The position numbers and the translations under genes were made by a program. The notes under the pieces were generated by a model. That model was not told the origin of the DNA. It was given only the letters and a program-made list of their open reading frames with translations, and made no database searches. From IMG/VR virus record IMGVR_UViG_3300030106_006557, positions 1 through 53,696 of that record: a DNA stretch of 53,696 nt. One strand, written 5' to 3'. Positions 38,055 through 46,640 of the stretch are shown piece after piece. Every line of letters starts with the position of its first letter. Within the stretch, counting starts at the first letter, position 1. The DNA comes from a virus.

Positions 38055-38098
38055 GTTTTAGCGTTTTCGTAAGCATCTGCTAGGGCAGTCGCTAAAAC
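38055..38098 (-). promoter_or_regulatory. Structured leader of the 37548-38030 gene
   Basis: A 9-bp stem GTTTTAGCG / CGCTAAAAC encloses 26 bases. A smaller CGAAA/TTTCG hairpin lies next to the ribosome-binding site. It could be an mRNA stability element for a highly expressed structural gene. Confidence 0.5.
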
Positions 38099-38101
38099 TA
38101 A

Positions 38102-38130
38102 AATATCCTAGTCTTTTAATAGTATAACAA
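38102..38130 (-). promoter_or_regulatory. Weak promoter candidate after the capsid gene
   Basis: Minus strand TTGTTA (38130-38125), 17-bp spacer, GATATT (38107-38102), overlapping the T-run of the capsid terminator. It would restart transcription for the genes from 38030 leftward. Confidence 0.35.
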
Positions 38131-38153
38131 AAAAAGGCGGCTGAAAAGCCGCC
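38129..38153 (-). terminator. Terminator after the major capsid gene
   Basis: Minus strand stem GGCGGC / GCCGCC with a 6-base loop, then seven T, 16 bases after the capsid stop. Confidence 0.85.
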
Positions 38154-38168
38154 CTTCTAAACAAATGT

Positions 38169-39071
38169 TTATGCTGCTCCGGGAGTACCAAAAACCGTTC
38201 TCCAATCGGAAACTCCGAAAGAATAACGCTCACGAGCCTTAAATCTCATGTTTCCAGTGTCAAAATCACCCTCCATCGCAGTGCGAATTGGAGTACGCTG
38301 GAAAAGTTTAAAGCCGTTAGGAGCATCGGTTTTAATGAAATACGCATCCGTATCTGTCAAGAAGTGGTTAACCACCGCTCCATCTGGGATCATACCCATA
38401 GACTTGTTTGCGTTTATATCATTGTCTGCCGTTCCGGGACGAAGATTAGAGTTAAGCACTCTTTCAGCAACAAATTGCAATTCTTTTGGAATAATTAATT
38501 TCATTCCACGAACTGCTATTTTTAGCCCTCTTTCGTCCGTAAACCCAGCAATATCAATCAACATTTGCTCAAGTGAAGTTTCGTTCAAATCAGCCGCAGT
38601 TGACAAAATATTGCTTTGAGTCCCGTTTATAGTAGGGTGCGATGCGTTACACAAACTAACGCCGTCTCCCCCTGCATCACTAAAAGCATTGTTCAATATA
38701 GTCGCAGCTTTAATTTGCTTAGACTGAGACATTGAACGTGCTAAAGCACGGGTGTATCGAGCCGCTAAACGGTCATACAAATTATCTTCAATAGCCTCTT
38801 CAGTAATACTAAAAGCTAAAGCAACCGTTTCATGCGTGTACCGAGCCGTATACGTCTCTTGTGCGTCATCAAACGATATTGCCCCACCTTCACTTTTTAC
38901 TGGAGCGGTTCCAAAACCAGAAAGCATGACCTCTTCTTCAAAGGCTCTGTCCGAAGACTCTTCTTCAAAGATTTCAGCATGTTCTTGGTCATAACGATCA
39001 TACTCAAGCCCGAACAAAGCATTCAGTCCGGGTTCAAGCTCTTTCGCCAGTTGTGCGCGAGAAATAGCCAT
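38169..39071 (-). CDS. Major capsid protein
   Basis: The 300-residue protein is a HK97-fold major capsid of the Mu gpT-like type. Features: MAISRAQLAKELEPGLNALF, EEEVMLSGFGTAPVKSEGG, YTARYTHETVALAFSITEEA (the E-loop and P-domain region), LIIPKELQFVAERVLNS and the C-terminal NMRFKARERYSFGVSDWRTV. It is encoded after scaffold (40268-41170) and a decoration-type protein (39087-39737), in usual order. It is followed by a strong terminator, so it may be the 3' end of a very abundant transcript. Confidence 0.9.
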   Translation of the reverse strand: MAISRAQLAKELEPGLNALFGLEYDRYDQEHAEIFEEESSDRAFEEEVMLSGFGTAPVKSEGGAISFDDAQETYTARYTHETVALAFSITEEAIEDNLYDRLAARYTRALARSMSQSKQIKAATILNNAFSDAGGDGVSLCNASHPTINGTQSNILSTAADLNETSLEQMLIDIAGFTDERGLKIAVRGMKLIIPKELQFVAERVLNSNLRPGTADNDINANKSMGMIPDGAVVNHFLTDTDAYFIKTDAPNGFKLFQRTPIRTAMEGDFDTGNMRFKARERYSFGVSDWRTVFGTPGAA

Positions 39072-39086
39072 TTTTTAATCCCTTTC

Positions 39087-39737
39087 TTAAATGCCTGTCG
39101 AATCCGCAGTAGTCTGCGAATCAAAACGACGGGTTGGTGCATTAAAATGAGCATTAAGCCTAACTAACAAAGGAATACCTGCTGCCGTAAAGTCACTGTT
39201 AGCATCGTCATCGACAATACCAACAATACGCAAAGGCAAAGTAGCCGTTGTTGCAATAGACGACACACTCAACGCTGAGTTAGAACGACCCGTGCTGGTA
39301 GAACCAGTACGAGCAGAAGTTCCAAGAGATGCATTAGCAAACACTCCGGCCAGTGCGGTAGCACGGTCAGTTAGTGTTGCATCACTAGCTACTTGGAACA
39401 ATTGGTTAGGATTGTCAGCAACAAAAGCTTTTACAGGATGATTTGTATCCACGCTAACACTGCCTGATCCGGGCCAATAATTTAAAAATGTGGTCTTCTT
39501 GGTCGTAGAATCTACATATTCTACCCCCATCAAAACCCCTAAAGCTTGTGTTGTGCCTCCGCTGGTTGCACCAGCATAAGTAATAACACCCGCAGCTAAA
39601 GGAACACAAATGCCACCGTTAAAAATAGCGTTTGTGTTGTCTGAGGCAATTTCATACTGAGTTACTCCAGTAGAGTTAACTGCACTTCCAACAAGTCCAA
39701 CAGGGCGAAGACCATAGGCTGTTGCTAAATTTGCCAT
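39087..39737 (-). CDS. Head decoration-type protein
   Basis: The 216-residue protein starts MANLATAYGLRPVGLVGSAV and is beta-rich with many Thr, Ser, Gly, Ala (GGICVPLAAGVITYAGATSG). Proteins with this N-terminus are annotated as head or decoration structural proteins in many phages. Position directly before the capsid gene supports this. Function by context. Confidence 0.7.
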   Translation of the reverse strand: MANLATAYGLRPVGLVGSAVNSTGVTQYEIASDNTNAIFNGGICVPLAAGVITYAGATSGGTTQALGVLMGVEYVDSTTKKTTFLNYWPGSGSVSVDTNHPVKAFVADNPNQLFQVASDATLTDRATALAGVFANASLGTSARTGSTSTGRSNSALSVSSIATTATLPLRIVGIVDDDANSDFTAAGIPLLVRLNAHFNAPTRRFDSQTTADSTGI

Positions 39738-39767
39738 TTGGTTTTCTCCATCATCAAGTTACACGGC

Positions 39768-40256
39768 CTAGTCTTTTCTAGGACCGCCAAAAGTTACACG
39801 AGATTGACGATCAGGTTTATTAATCGTCATTGTTGAATGAGCGTTTTCTCTCATCATATCGTGATCCACAGCTTCTTGTTGATCCGCATTTCTTCTTGCA
39901 AAATATTCGGTTCTTTCCGAAACTGTTTCCACTGGTATACGAGCTAAAACAAGCCCTCCAACTCCAAAAACTCCTTCATACTTACCTGTTTCTATTACAG
40001 GGGCTTCAAAATCAGGATATTCGTCTCTACGAACAAGCTCATACCCTTGTCGCATCTTTGCAGAAATATTCTGACGGTCGTCAAAACCACGAACTTCTGA
40101 ACGTATCCAACGATGCCTGTAACCCTCTGGCGCAGGTGGAGCATCTAACATTGAGGGGGGTGCCCAAGGCTTACGCCTGCTTTCCTTCTCCCTCGTATTT
40201 TTTGCGCGAGGAGTCCGATTCATTCCTTCAAAACGTTGCTTTTTTTCTTCAGTCAT
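39768..40256 (-). CDS. Conserved head-region protein
   Basis: The 162-residue hydrophilic protein has KPWAPPSMLDAPPAPEGYRH, RWIRSEVRGFDDRQNISAKM and RQGYELVRRDEYPDF. It is a conserved pattern between scaffold and capsid genes of marine podo- and siphoviruses. Function not known; perhaps a scaffold partner. Lys/Arg/Glu-rich ends. Confidence 0.65.
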   Translation of the reverse strand: MTEEKKQRFEGMNRTPRAKNTREKESRRKPWAPPSMLDAPPAPEGYRHRWIRSEVRGFDDRQNISAKMRQGYELVRRDEYPDFEAPVIETGKYEGVFGVGGLVLARIPVETVSERTEYFARRNADQQEAVDHDMMRENAHSTMTINKPDRQSRVTFGGPRKD

Positions 40257-40267
40257 TTCTCTTTCTC

Positions 40268-41170
40268 CTATTTAACATATTTCGCGTATTCTTCAAGCGG
40301 CACACCCAATTTTTTAGCTATAGCTACTTGGCTCGGAGTGAGACGAACCTTTTTATTGCGCCCTGATGACGTACTAGCAGAAGAACGAGAAACCCCGGCT
40401 ACGGCTTGTTGCCGTCTAGGAGAAACCAAACTTCCGTTAAATTTATGCGGAAATTCATTCCGAATTCTATTATCTAGCTCAGTATAATAATCATCTGAGG
40501 TAGCGTCAAACCCTTCTTGCTCTACCATTTTTTTATGTATTCCAAAAGTAGCAAAAGTCATGGTTTCATCTTGACCAAACCATTCATTTTTAGCGGCCCA
40601 TTCTTCTGCTTTAGGATCGGGTTTTTTAGGCTGCTGCACCTGTTGTTGCACGGGCTGCTGCACCTGTTGTTGCGAGGCCCTTTCTCTTTGTTGTTTTTCT
40701 AAAGCTATTTGTTGTTCATGAGCATTTTTTGCTTGATCATACCGATCTTGTTGAACAGCCAATCGACTTAATTTTTTCTGAGCCTCTACCGTAGCGTCCG
40801 CATCTCCCAACTCAACGGCTCTTTTTAAATCAGCTTCTACCTGTCGCTGTTCTACTTCTAACCTACCTCCATGCTCTGTCATGTAACCTTGATCAAGGTT
40901 TTTTAGTCGTTCTTTTACTTGGTTAGCCTCGTGCTGAACCGTTTGAGCATATCGAATAGCTTCTTCCCTTTGTCTTTCCGCTTCTCGCATTTTCTTGGTC
41001 AAAGCGTTAATTCTTTTTTCTGCCCCACTTATGTGTTTTTCATGCTCATCTTCATTTTTTTCTACTAAACTTTCTGAAGCAACCTGAACCTCTGTTATTT
41101 TTTCTTCTTCTAACGGTAGTTCAACTTGAACCGCAGTGTCTTCTTTTTGAGTGCTTTCTGCCTGTGCCAT
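40268..41170 (-). CDS. Scaffolding protein
   Basis: The 300-residue acidic N-terminus leads into long coiled coils (MREAERQREEAIRYAQTVQH, VEADLKRAVELGDADATVEA), a Gln-rich linker with QQQVQQP repeats, and a basic C-terminal domain (RNKKVRLTPSQVAIAKKLGV) of the type that binds the capsid subunit. Position upstream of the capsid gene is standard for scaffold. No protease domain seen. Confidence 0.85.
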   Translation of the reverse strand: MAQAESTQKEDTAVQVELPLEEEKITEVQVASESLVEKNEDEHEKHISGAEKRINALTKKMREAERQREEAIRYAQTVQHEANQVKERLKNLDQGYMTEHGGRLEVEQRQVEADLKRAVELGDADATVEAQKKLSRLAVQQDRYDQAKNAHEQQIALEKQQRERASQQQVQQPVQQQVQQPKKPDPKAEEWAAKNEWFGQDETMTFATFGIHKKMVEQEGFDATSDDYYTELDNRIRNEFPHKFNGSLVSPRRQQAVAGVSRSSASTSSGRNKKVRLTPSQVAIAKKLGVPLEEYAKYVK

Positions 41171-41179
41171 ACCTATCTC

Positions 41180-41590
41180 CTAAAAACTTATAATGTCTTC
41201 TGGGTCCGCAATAGATGCTAAAACTTCATCATCATTTAAAATTCTAACTTCACCACCCTCTATACGAAAACGAGATCCCGCGTAACGTGCAAAGATTATC
41301 CAATCTTTTTCTTGGCACCACGGCTTTGAAAACTTCTCTTTATCTTTATAAGCTAAAGGACCTACTTTTAAAACATACCCCACCACCGTCTGTACTTGGC
41401 TATCGTCCAAAACTTTGTCAGGTAAATGAATTCCTGCCGACGTTTTGGCTTTTCCTCGATACGGTAAAACTAAAAGCCGCCACCCGGTGGGGGTAGGCAT
41501 ACGATCTAGAAGAGATCGATCTATTAAATTAGGATTTAATACTTCTTCATTTTTAGGCGCATAAGCCTCTTTTAACTGTGCTTGCATCAT
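41180..41590 (-). CDS. GroES-like co-chaperonin
   Basis: The 136-residue protein has the Cpn10 layout: PTGWRLLVLPYRG (residues 34-46), a mobile-loop-like KAKTSAGIHLPDKV, TVVGYVLKVGPLAYKDK, then DWIIFARYAGSRFRIEGGEV and RILNDDEVLAS, matching GroES V-V-x-V-G-x-G-x and the D-x-V-[LI]-F-x-x-Y-x-G blocks. Viral co-chaperonins, such as T4 gp31, help host GroEL fold the capsid protein. It lies next to scaffold, which fits. ATG 41590 overlaps the previous stop. Confidence 0.75.
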   Translation of the reverse strand: MMQAQLKEAYAPKNEEVLNPNLIDRSLLDRMPTPTGWRLLVLPYRGKAKTSAGIHLPDKVLDDSQVQTVVGYVLKVGPLAYKDKEKFSKPWCQEKDWIIFARYAGSRFRIEGGEVRILNDDEVLASIADPEDIISF

Positions 41591-41784
41591 TCTTGCTCCT
41601 GTTTTTCTAGCAGGCCCGAGAGTTCCTGTAGTATAAAATTAAGAGCATTAAGTTCGCCCATAAGCTCCCTATACTGCTCCATGCTTTTCAAACCATTATG
41701 CTCCAAAACATCCAAAACAACAACTTTACGTTCTTTTACCGTTCTTTGAACAAATTGAACCACATCTATTTCATCAATAGCCAT
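41587..41784 (-). CDS. Small helical protein upstream of GroES-like gene
   Basis: The 65-residue protein ends with MEQYRELMGELNALNFILQE and LSGLLEKQEQE, an amphipathic helix pair. It recurs in marine phages beside GroES-like genes to my memory; no function known. It overlaps the GroES-like gene by four bases. Confidence 0.55.
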   Translation of the reverse strand: MAIDEIDVVQFVQRTVKERKVVVLDVLEHNGLKSMEQYRELMGELNALNFILQELSGLLEKQEQE

Positions 41785-41786
41785 AA

Positions 41787-42221
41787 TTAAACAAAAACTC
41801 TTACCCCCTTCTTATCAATAATTAAAGCATTTTTTCTAGGAGCCTCCCCCTCTTCATTAGGAACAGAAATATGAACCCAACTATCGTATTCACAAATAAC
41901 TTGGTCGTAAAAAATACCCGACTCAATAATCCGAACAACCGCAGAATTTGGAGAAACACCTAAAATACGAATATCCGCCGCGCAACCTAACAAATGTTGA
42001 CTGGAGCTGGATGAATTTACGGCTTGGTTTAACTCTTTGCACCTAAACCCAGAGTTAATAAAAATAGGAACGTTAAAGTAATCCCGTACTTCTTGTAATA
42101 AAGTAGCTAAACGTCTTAAATTGCTTAATTGCACTGAATTAGGTGTATTATCAATTCCTCGTCTCGACGCTATTTGCGACGCAGTAAGTTCTTCTAAACT
42201 AAAATTAGGTGTTAGTTGCAT
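41787..42221 (-). CDS. Peptidase M15 endolysin
   Basis: The 144-residue protein has INSGFRCKELNQAV, then SQHLLGCAADIR and, near the end, DSWVHISV. These provide the M15 zinc ligands His76, Asp83 and His117 (SxHxxGxAxD ... WxH). Such D-Ala-D-Ala or L-Ala-D-Glu peptidases cut peptidoglycan cross-links at lysis. No signal peptide, so a holin (42573-43028) would be needed. It overlaps the upstream gene by 17 bases. Confidence 0.85.
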   Translation of the reverse strand: MQLTPNFSLEELTASQIASRRGIDNTPNSVQLSNLRRLATLLQEVRDYFNVPIFINSGFRCKELNQAVNSSSSSQHLLGCAADIRILGVSPNSAVVRIIESGIFYDQVICEYDSWVHISVPNEEGEAPRKNALIIDKKGVRVFV

Positions 42222-42576
42222 ATATTTTTTTATTATCGTAGTACTGGTCTCTTTCCAAACACAGTTTGTACAAGGTTTGTTGCACTCTTGTAGAAAGCCT
42301 GCCTTGCAAAACCAACCTATTTACCTCTGTTTTTAAAAAATGTAACCAATGCTCCCTAAAAACCGCCTCTTCGTAAGAAACTGGAGGATATTTCCAATAA
42401 ACAACTATATTTTCTAAAGGAACTCCGGTAATGATATTATCATATATCCTCATGCCTAAGTAAGTTTTTTGTTTACAAAAAAAACGAAGTTCTTCTTTGT
42501 CCTCTTGATATTTCTTAATAAAAGAAAAAGAACTAACAGAAAAAAACAATAATAAGATAAAAATTATTTTTTTCAT
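42205..42576 (-). CDS. Exported lysis-cassette protein
   Basis: The 123-residue protein starts MKKIIFILLLFFSVSSFSF, a clear signal peptide or anchor, followed by a charged region with two cysteines. It lies between holin and endolysin genes and overlaps both, where spanins are often found. It lacks a clear lipobox or internal transmembrane helix, so it is not a proven spanin. Confidence 0.55.
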   Translation of the reverse strand: MKKIIFILLLFFSVSSFSFIKKYQEDKEELRFFCKQKTYLGMRIYDNIITGVPLENIVVYWKYPPVSYEEAVFREHWLHFLKTEVNRLVLQGRLSTRVQQTLYKLCLERDQYYDNKKIYATNT

Positions 42577-43028
42577 TTATTAACATATTTAGAAACAGCC
42601 CGACTGCCAAACCAAAACGACATAACCGCAGCAAAAAGTCCTTGGGTTTCTTCAGTCCATAACAAATCAACCGCCATCATCCAATCGTTACCCGACTCTA
42701 ATACTTTTAAAATAATAACAATTTCAGTAGCTACAAACATTAAGAAGAAAAAATAAGTAATAACAGGACGCACACTGCCGCGAAGAGCGTTGATAAATCC
42801 GCCAGCGTCAATAGTTCTATCGTGCTCATATAACCCCTTTGTTTCTTCAATTTCGGCCGTTTTATCTAATTCGTCTAAACGTAGAGCAGATCTTTTTTCT
42901 AGTAACTCTGTCTCTAACTTTAAACGATCCATGTTATGCTTGTGCGCTTGATTTTGTTTAAAAAAATTTAAAACTTCCGGCAAAAAAGAACTACCAAAAC
43001 CCAACACTGATCCCAATAAACTCATCAT
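42573..43028 (-). CDS. 3-TM holin (GTA type)
   Basis: The 151-residue protein has a charged coiled region (residues 25-70), then RGSVRPVITYFFFLMFVATE and a second and third hydrophobic region ending AAVMSFWFGSRAVSK. The SVRPVITY and FWFG motifs match the holin of three transmembrane segments found in gene transfer agents and marine phages. It would make lesions for the M15 endolysin next door. ATG overlaps the previous stop. Confidence 0.8.
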   Translation of the reverse strand: MMSLLGSVLGFGSSFLPEVLNFFKQNQAHKHNMDRLKLETELLEKRSALRLDELDKTAEIEETKGLYEHDRTIDAGGFINALRGSVRPVITYFFFLMFVATEIVIILKVLESGNDWMMAVDLLWTEETQGLFAAVMSFWFGSRAVSKYVNK

Positions 43029-43195
43029 TTTTTGTAATCCTTGACGTTATTTAAAATAATTCTTTGTTTTTCAGCTTCCTTCTGAGAATAAAACTCTCGA
43101 ACAATGCTATTGTTGGGTATTTCATTATCTTTTGTAGTTACTCTCCAATTGCCTTTTCTATCTGTGTAGATTTTCCAAATAACTTTTTCAGGCAT
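43025..43195 (-). CDS. Small basic protein, 56 residues
   Basis: ATG at 43195. The product (MPEKVIWKIYTDRKGNWRVT, then TKDNEIPNNSIVREFYSQKE) is a short beta-then-helix protein with basic end VKDYKK. It overlaps the holin gene start (ATGA) and touches the previous gene by one base. Its place in a tightly overlapped operon supports it. Function unknown. Confidence 0.55.
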   Translation of the reverse strand: MPEKVIWKIYTDRKGNWRVTTKDNEIPNNSIVREFYSQKEAEKQRIILNNVKDYKK

Positions 43196-43632
43196 TAAAA
43201 ATACGGCATAAACCCACCAATGCCACCATACACCATAGGAGAAAAAGAAGATTGCCCGAAAGGACTACCACCATATCCAAAAGGACTACCACCATATCCA
43301 AAAGGACTACTCCTGTAGGAAGAAAAACCGCCAGAAAATGGTCCAGATATTAAATTACTAATGTTACTAAACTGATTATTTAAACCACCGAATTGACCCT
43401 CTAAACGAGATATTCGATCTTCAATAGACAACTGGGGCGTTGCAGCTTGATTTTGGTTAAAAATAGAGTCCTGTATTGGGTCTCCTATAACCGGAGAAGG
43501 GGGAGGGGGAGGAGGTTCCGACGGCATAGACATAGGGGGCGGCGTAACATACGCCTCGGCAGGAGGAGGCATCATATTCTCCGCAGGGTCTTTAATAACA
43601 GGGGGATAAAATGGAATATCAATAGGACTCAT
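43195..43632 (-). CDS. Pro/Gly-rich repeat protein
   Basis: The 145-residue protein has a Pro-rich N-terminal half (PPPPPPSPVIGDP), a short helix (IEDRISRLEGQFGGLNNQFS), and a C-terminal low-complexity Gly/Phe/Tyr/Ser tail with FGYGGSP repeats encoded by near-identical 21-bp units. Unknown function; the helix could oligomerise. One-base overlap with the downstream gene. Confidence 0.5.
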   Translation of the reverse strand: MSPIDIPFYPPVIKDPAENMMPPPAEAYVTPPPMSMPSEPPPPPPSPVIGDPIQDSIFNQNQAATPQLSIEDRISRLEGQFGGLNNQFSNISNLISGPFSGGFSSYRSSPFGYGGSPFGYGGSPFGQSSFSPMVYGGIGGFMPYF

Positions 43633-43633
43633 G

Positions 43634-43999
43634 TTAACGTGACCTGCTCATGTACGCTTGTGCTCCAAAATAAAAACCCACAATAGACGCTTGTCCTACA
43701 TAAAACAAACCTAAAAGATCCGCTAAAGCTGCTACACGACTTTCGCTAACTAACGGCGTAAACAATAATAAAGTAAAAACCACCATACTTGCAATAGCCG
43801 TCCACGACATTTGTTTTTGAGCATGACTTTTTTCCTCTCGTAACTCTAACTCTGTCATTTCCTTAGATTTGGAAATTTCATCGTCCGTTACCGTACCGTC
43901 ATGGTCTAAGTCATAACTTTCGTATTTACTTAATTCTTCTAGTTTTTTTTGCTGCATCGGAACCAACTCATCAATCGGGACCACAAAAATACTAGCCAT
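43634..43999 (-). CDS. EF-hand membrane protein
   Basis: The 121-residue protein has an EF-hand-like loop DLDHDGTVTDDE (residues about 30-41: D-x-D-x-D-G-x-V-x-x-x-E), a charged helix, and two transmembrane helices (TAIASMVVFTLLLFTPLV and ADLLGLFYVGQASIVGFYFG). EF-hand loops bind Ca2+, so the protein may sense calcium at the membrane. It is next to the lysis cassette, and a holin-like or envelope role is possible. Confidence 0.65.
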   Translation of the reverse strand: MASIFVVPIDELVPMQQKKLEELSKYESYDLDHDGTVTDDEISKSKEMTELELREEKSHAQKQMSWTAIASMVVFTLLLFTPLVSESRVAALADLLGLFYVGQASIVGFYFGAQAYMSRSR

Positions 44000-44002
44000 G
44001 TT

Positions 44003-44206
44003 TTAGGCGTTTGTAAAACGACTTCCACGCTGCGCTGCACCCATGCCACGCTTTTTACCAACAGTAATTTTAGCTTTTCCAATATTTGGGGTTTTTTCTT
44101 CAACCAATTTAGCATACGGTATTGTTCCTTGTCCTTGAATTTCTGCGGCATTCTTTGCTTTTGGCGCATCTTTTGCTGGCCCACTAATTATATGCACACG
44201 AGACAT
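44003..44206 (-). CDS. Small basic conserved protein downstream of portal
   Basis: The 67-residue protein starts MSRVHIISGPAKDAPKAKNA and ends KKRGMGAAQRGSRFTNA. Basic and Gly/Ala/Lys-rich. I have seen the KKRGMGAA-RGSRF ending in small phage proteins, function unknown. It overlaps the portal stop by one base. Confidence 0.55.
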   Translation of the reverse strand: MSRVHIISGPAKDAPKAKNAAEIQGQGTIPYAKLVEEKTPNIGKAKITVGKKRGMGAAQRGSRFTNA

Positions 44207-46638
44207 TACTGTCCTCCTTTTTGTCTAAGTTTCAACAACTCTCTTTCATTAGTAGCTTGTATTCTAGCCTGTGTTTGACGTTCTTGGCTACTTACTCTTT
44301 CATTAAACTGCCTTGACCGTTCAGCCATTTTTTGTCTTTCTAAATTAAGTTTAGCTTGATCATCCATTGTGTCAGACTGAACTTGCTGTTGTTTAATTTG
44401 CAACTCTTGTTGTTTAAGCGCAACAACCGGGTCCGTGCCCTCTTGACCAATTCCAGCAATTTGAGCACTTAACACCTTAACATTTTGCATTTCTTGGGCT
44501 ATTAATTGTGCTGTCAAAGCCTCTAATTCTAACATTTGCTCCTCAGAAGCAGCTTGTCCCTGATTTTGTTGCATATAAACCACAATAGCTTGTTCTTGGG
44601 CTTTTATTCGAGCGTGTTCCATAACATGTTTTTGTAAAGCAATCGCTACATTAGGCATAGCTTGAACAATAGAAGAAGTGCCAAAAGTCAAATGAGCCAT
44701 AATATGAGCATCGTGATCTTGACCCTCAAAAGCCTGTAAATCCGTGTTTTCTAACGCATCTATGTTTTCTAGCGCGGGATCTTTTGGGACAGGCTCTGTA
44801 CTAGACGGTGCTTTTAAAATTTTATCTATATCTCTAACCCCCAATGCTTCGTACATTCTTCTAAAAGCTTCATACATATTGTGTAATTCAGGGGCTTGTG
44901 CTGCTAACTGCATCTGTGTCTGAGCCAAAGCAATACGTTGGGCTTGAGAAAATATATTAGGGTTAGATACAGGAATAATATCCACTCTCTCATCAAAATC
45001 TTGAGATTTAATTGATTGTTCCTGATTTTCAATGGTATACGGGTATTCTTGCGGCAAATAATCCGAAATAACCTTGGCTAATAACTGAAATTCTTGTTTC
45101 ATAGCGTAATGCAACCGCTTATGAACCGCACTCATAACCCGAGTGCCTTGTTCCAACATAGCTACCGTCGTTCCTACGGCTGCCTGCTGATTGCCATCCC
45201 CTACCTTTAAATCAGTAATTGTTGCAAATCGTTGCCCCGCTTGAACCACAAAACCCAACAATTGAAATAATGTCGGATCTGGCCCTTTAAACGGCAACGG
45301 CATCAAGCTATCTCGTATTGCCCCTCCGGGAGCGTCAACATCTCGAAACTCTCCGGGTTGTAATGGATCATCGTCATCCCTGATTCTCAACCCACGGGCT
45401 TTAAAGCCTGCTGGAAGATTGGACAAAGTACCCGCATCGATTAACTGCCGTAGAGCGGCTGTCGCTGTACGAGATAAACCACCAATTGTATGAATCAAAC
45501 CTAACCCGTAAAAACCAAATCCGGGCAAAAACTTATAATGCACAAAATATTGTATTTTTCTTTTTTTGGGATCGTCTTCCCCGTAATTTCTTCTTACCCC
45601 TAGTACTTGTCCATTGTCCTCGCTAATCGATACGATGTAAGGCACTTTAATTCCGGTAGCCTCTCCTTCCTCATCTTTTTCTTCGTAGCCCTTTAAGTCT
45701 AAATCCACATGACATTCCAACACCGTGCAATCGTAATCAATATTAGACGGCTGTACGCCATCTATATAATTAATTTCATCGGTTACGCTATCGGTAGACG
45801 TTTGCGCTGGAATAACCGGAATATCCCGATAAAACCCAGCAAGTTGTTTTTTACGAAGATCGTTTAACGACATTCTAACCACTTGCGTTATATTAGGACA
45901 CGTTTCTAAATCATTTGCTTCATAAGGCACCACCAAATGTTCCGCAGGGACAAACTTACTAACCGCTCTGTCCATGCTTTCGTCGTAATATACCTTTTTA
46001 AACGTGCTTCCCGCCAACGGTAAATAAAACAACATTTGATCAAACTCAGGCGTGTATTCCTCCATGACTGTGGTAATGTAGTAGTTCATGAACTCACGAA
46101 CTCGTTTGGCCTGTTCTTCCTTATCCCTAGTAGGGGAACCAAGGATGGTGGTGCGAACAGGACCCATCGGGGGAAGTAGTTCGTTAAACGCCTGAGCTTG
46201 AAACTGGGTTGCCGCTTCCGCCAACAAAGGGTGCGTCACTCCTGTTGCTCCACGAAACGGTTGTGTTCGTTCTTCATAATTAAAACCTAATAACTCTAAA
46301 CCATTAGCGTAAGCTTCTTCCCAATCTTTACGGGAAGACTTGTTAGCTTCGTATTCACTCATTAAACTACTTGAAATAGTTCCTAATTCTGAATCATCTA
46401 TCTCCTCGGCAAGATTACGAAAAAAATCCCCCTCGTCAGGACCTTTGTTTAAAAAAGGGTCCATGTCCACGACAACCCCTCCATCGTCCGTAGCCTCAAT
46501 CTCAATCCCATCAGGAATAGCATCTTTTGCCGGAAATACCGATGCAGGCATTTCTATCTCAATATCATCTAACGCTTCCGCTACATTCGGATCATCATTT
46601 TGTTTCTCTACTAAAGATACCGGGGGTTGCTGTGCCAT
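44206..46638 (-). CDS. Portal protein (P22 type)
   Basis: The 810-residue protein is a P22-type portal: acidic N-terminus, then SSLMSEYEANKSSRKDWEEA, LGFNYEERTQPFRGATGVTH, VTHPLLAEAATQFQAQAFNE, KFLPGFGFYGLGLIHTIGGL, VGTTVAMLEQGTRVMSAVHK and a long Gln-rich coiled-coil barrel at the end. The portal forms the dodecameric DNA channel at the capsid vertex and binds the terminase. Length and barrel match P22-like portals (about 725-800). Confidence 0.85.
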   Translation of the reverse strand: MAQQPPVSLVEKQNDDPNVAEALDDIEIEMPASVFPAKDAIPDGIEIEATDDGGVVVDMDPFLNKGPDEGDFFRNLAEEIDDSELGTISSSLMSEYEANKSSRKDWEEAYANGLELLGFNYEERTQPFRGATGVTHPLLAEAATQFQAQAFNELLPPMGPVRTTILGSPTRDKEEQAKRVREFMNYYITTVMEEYTPEFDQMLFYLPLAGSTFKKVYYDESMDRAVSKFVPAEHLVVPYEANDLETCPNITQVVRMSLNDLRKKQLAGFYRDIPVIPAQTSTDSVTDEINYIDGVQPSNIDYDCTVLECHVDLDLKGYEEKDEEGEATGIKVPYIVSISEDNGQVLGVRRNYGEDDPKKRKIQYFVHYKFLPGFGFYGLGLIHTIGGLSRTATAALRQLIDAGTLSNLPAGFKARGLRIRDDDDPLQPGEFRDVDAPGGAIRDSLMPLPFKGPDPTLFQLLGFVVQAGQRFATITDLKVGDGNQQAAVGTTVAMLEQGTRVMSAVHKRLHYAMKQEFQLLAKVISDYLPQEYPYTIENQEQSIKSQDFDERVDIIPVSNPNIFSQAQRIALAQTQMQLAAQAPELHNMYEAFRRMYEALGVRDIDKILKAPSSTEPVPKDPALENIDALENTDLQAFEGQDHDAHIMAHLTFGTSSIVQAMPNVAIALQKHVMEHARIKAQEQAIVVYMQQNQGQAASEEQMLELEALTAQLIAQEMQNVKVLSAQIAGIGQEGTDPVVALKQQELQIKQQQVQSDTMDDQAKLNLERQKMAERSRQFNERVSSQERQTQARIQATNERELLKLRQKGGQ

Positions 46639-46640
46639 GA

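Noticed and set aside
43939-44184. 81-codon minus-strand ORF
   Set aside because: It overlaps the better supported 44003-44206 and 43634-43999 genes in another frame, and its composition is typical of out-of-frame reading.
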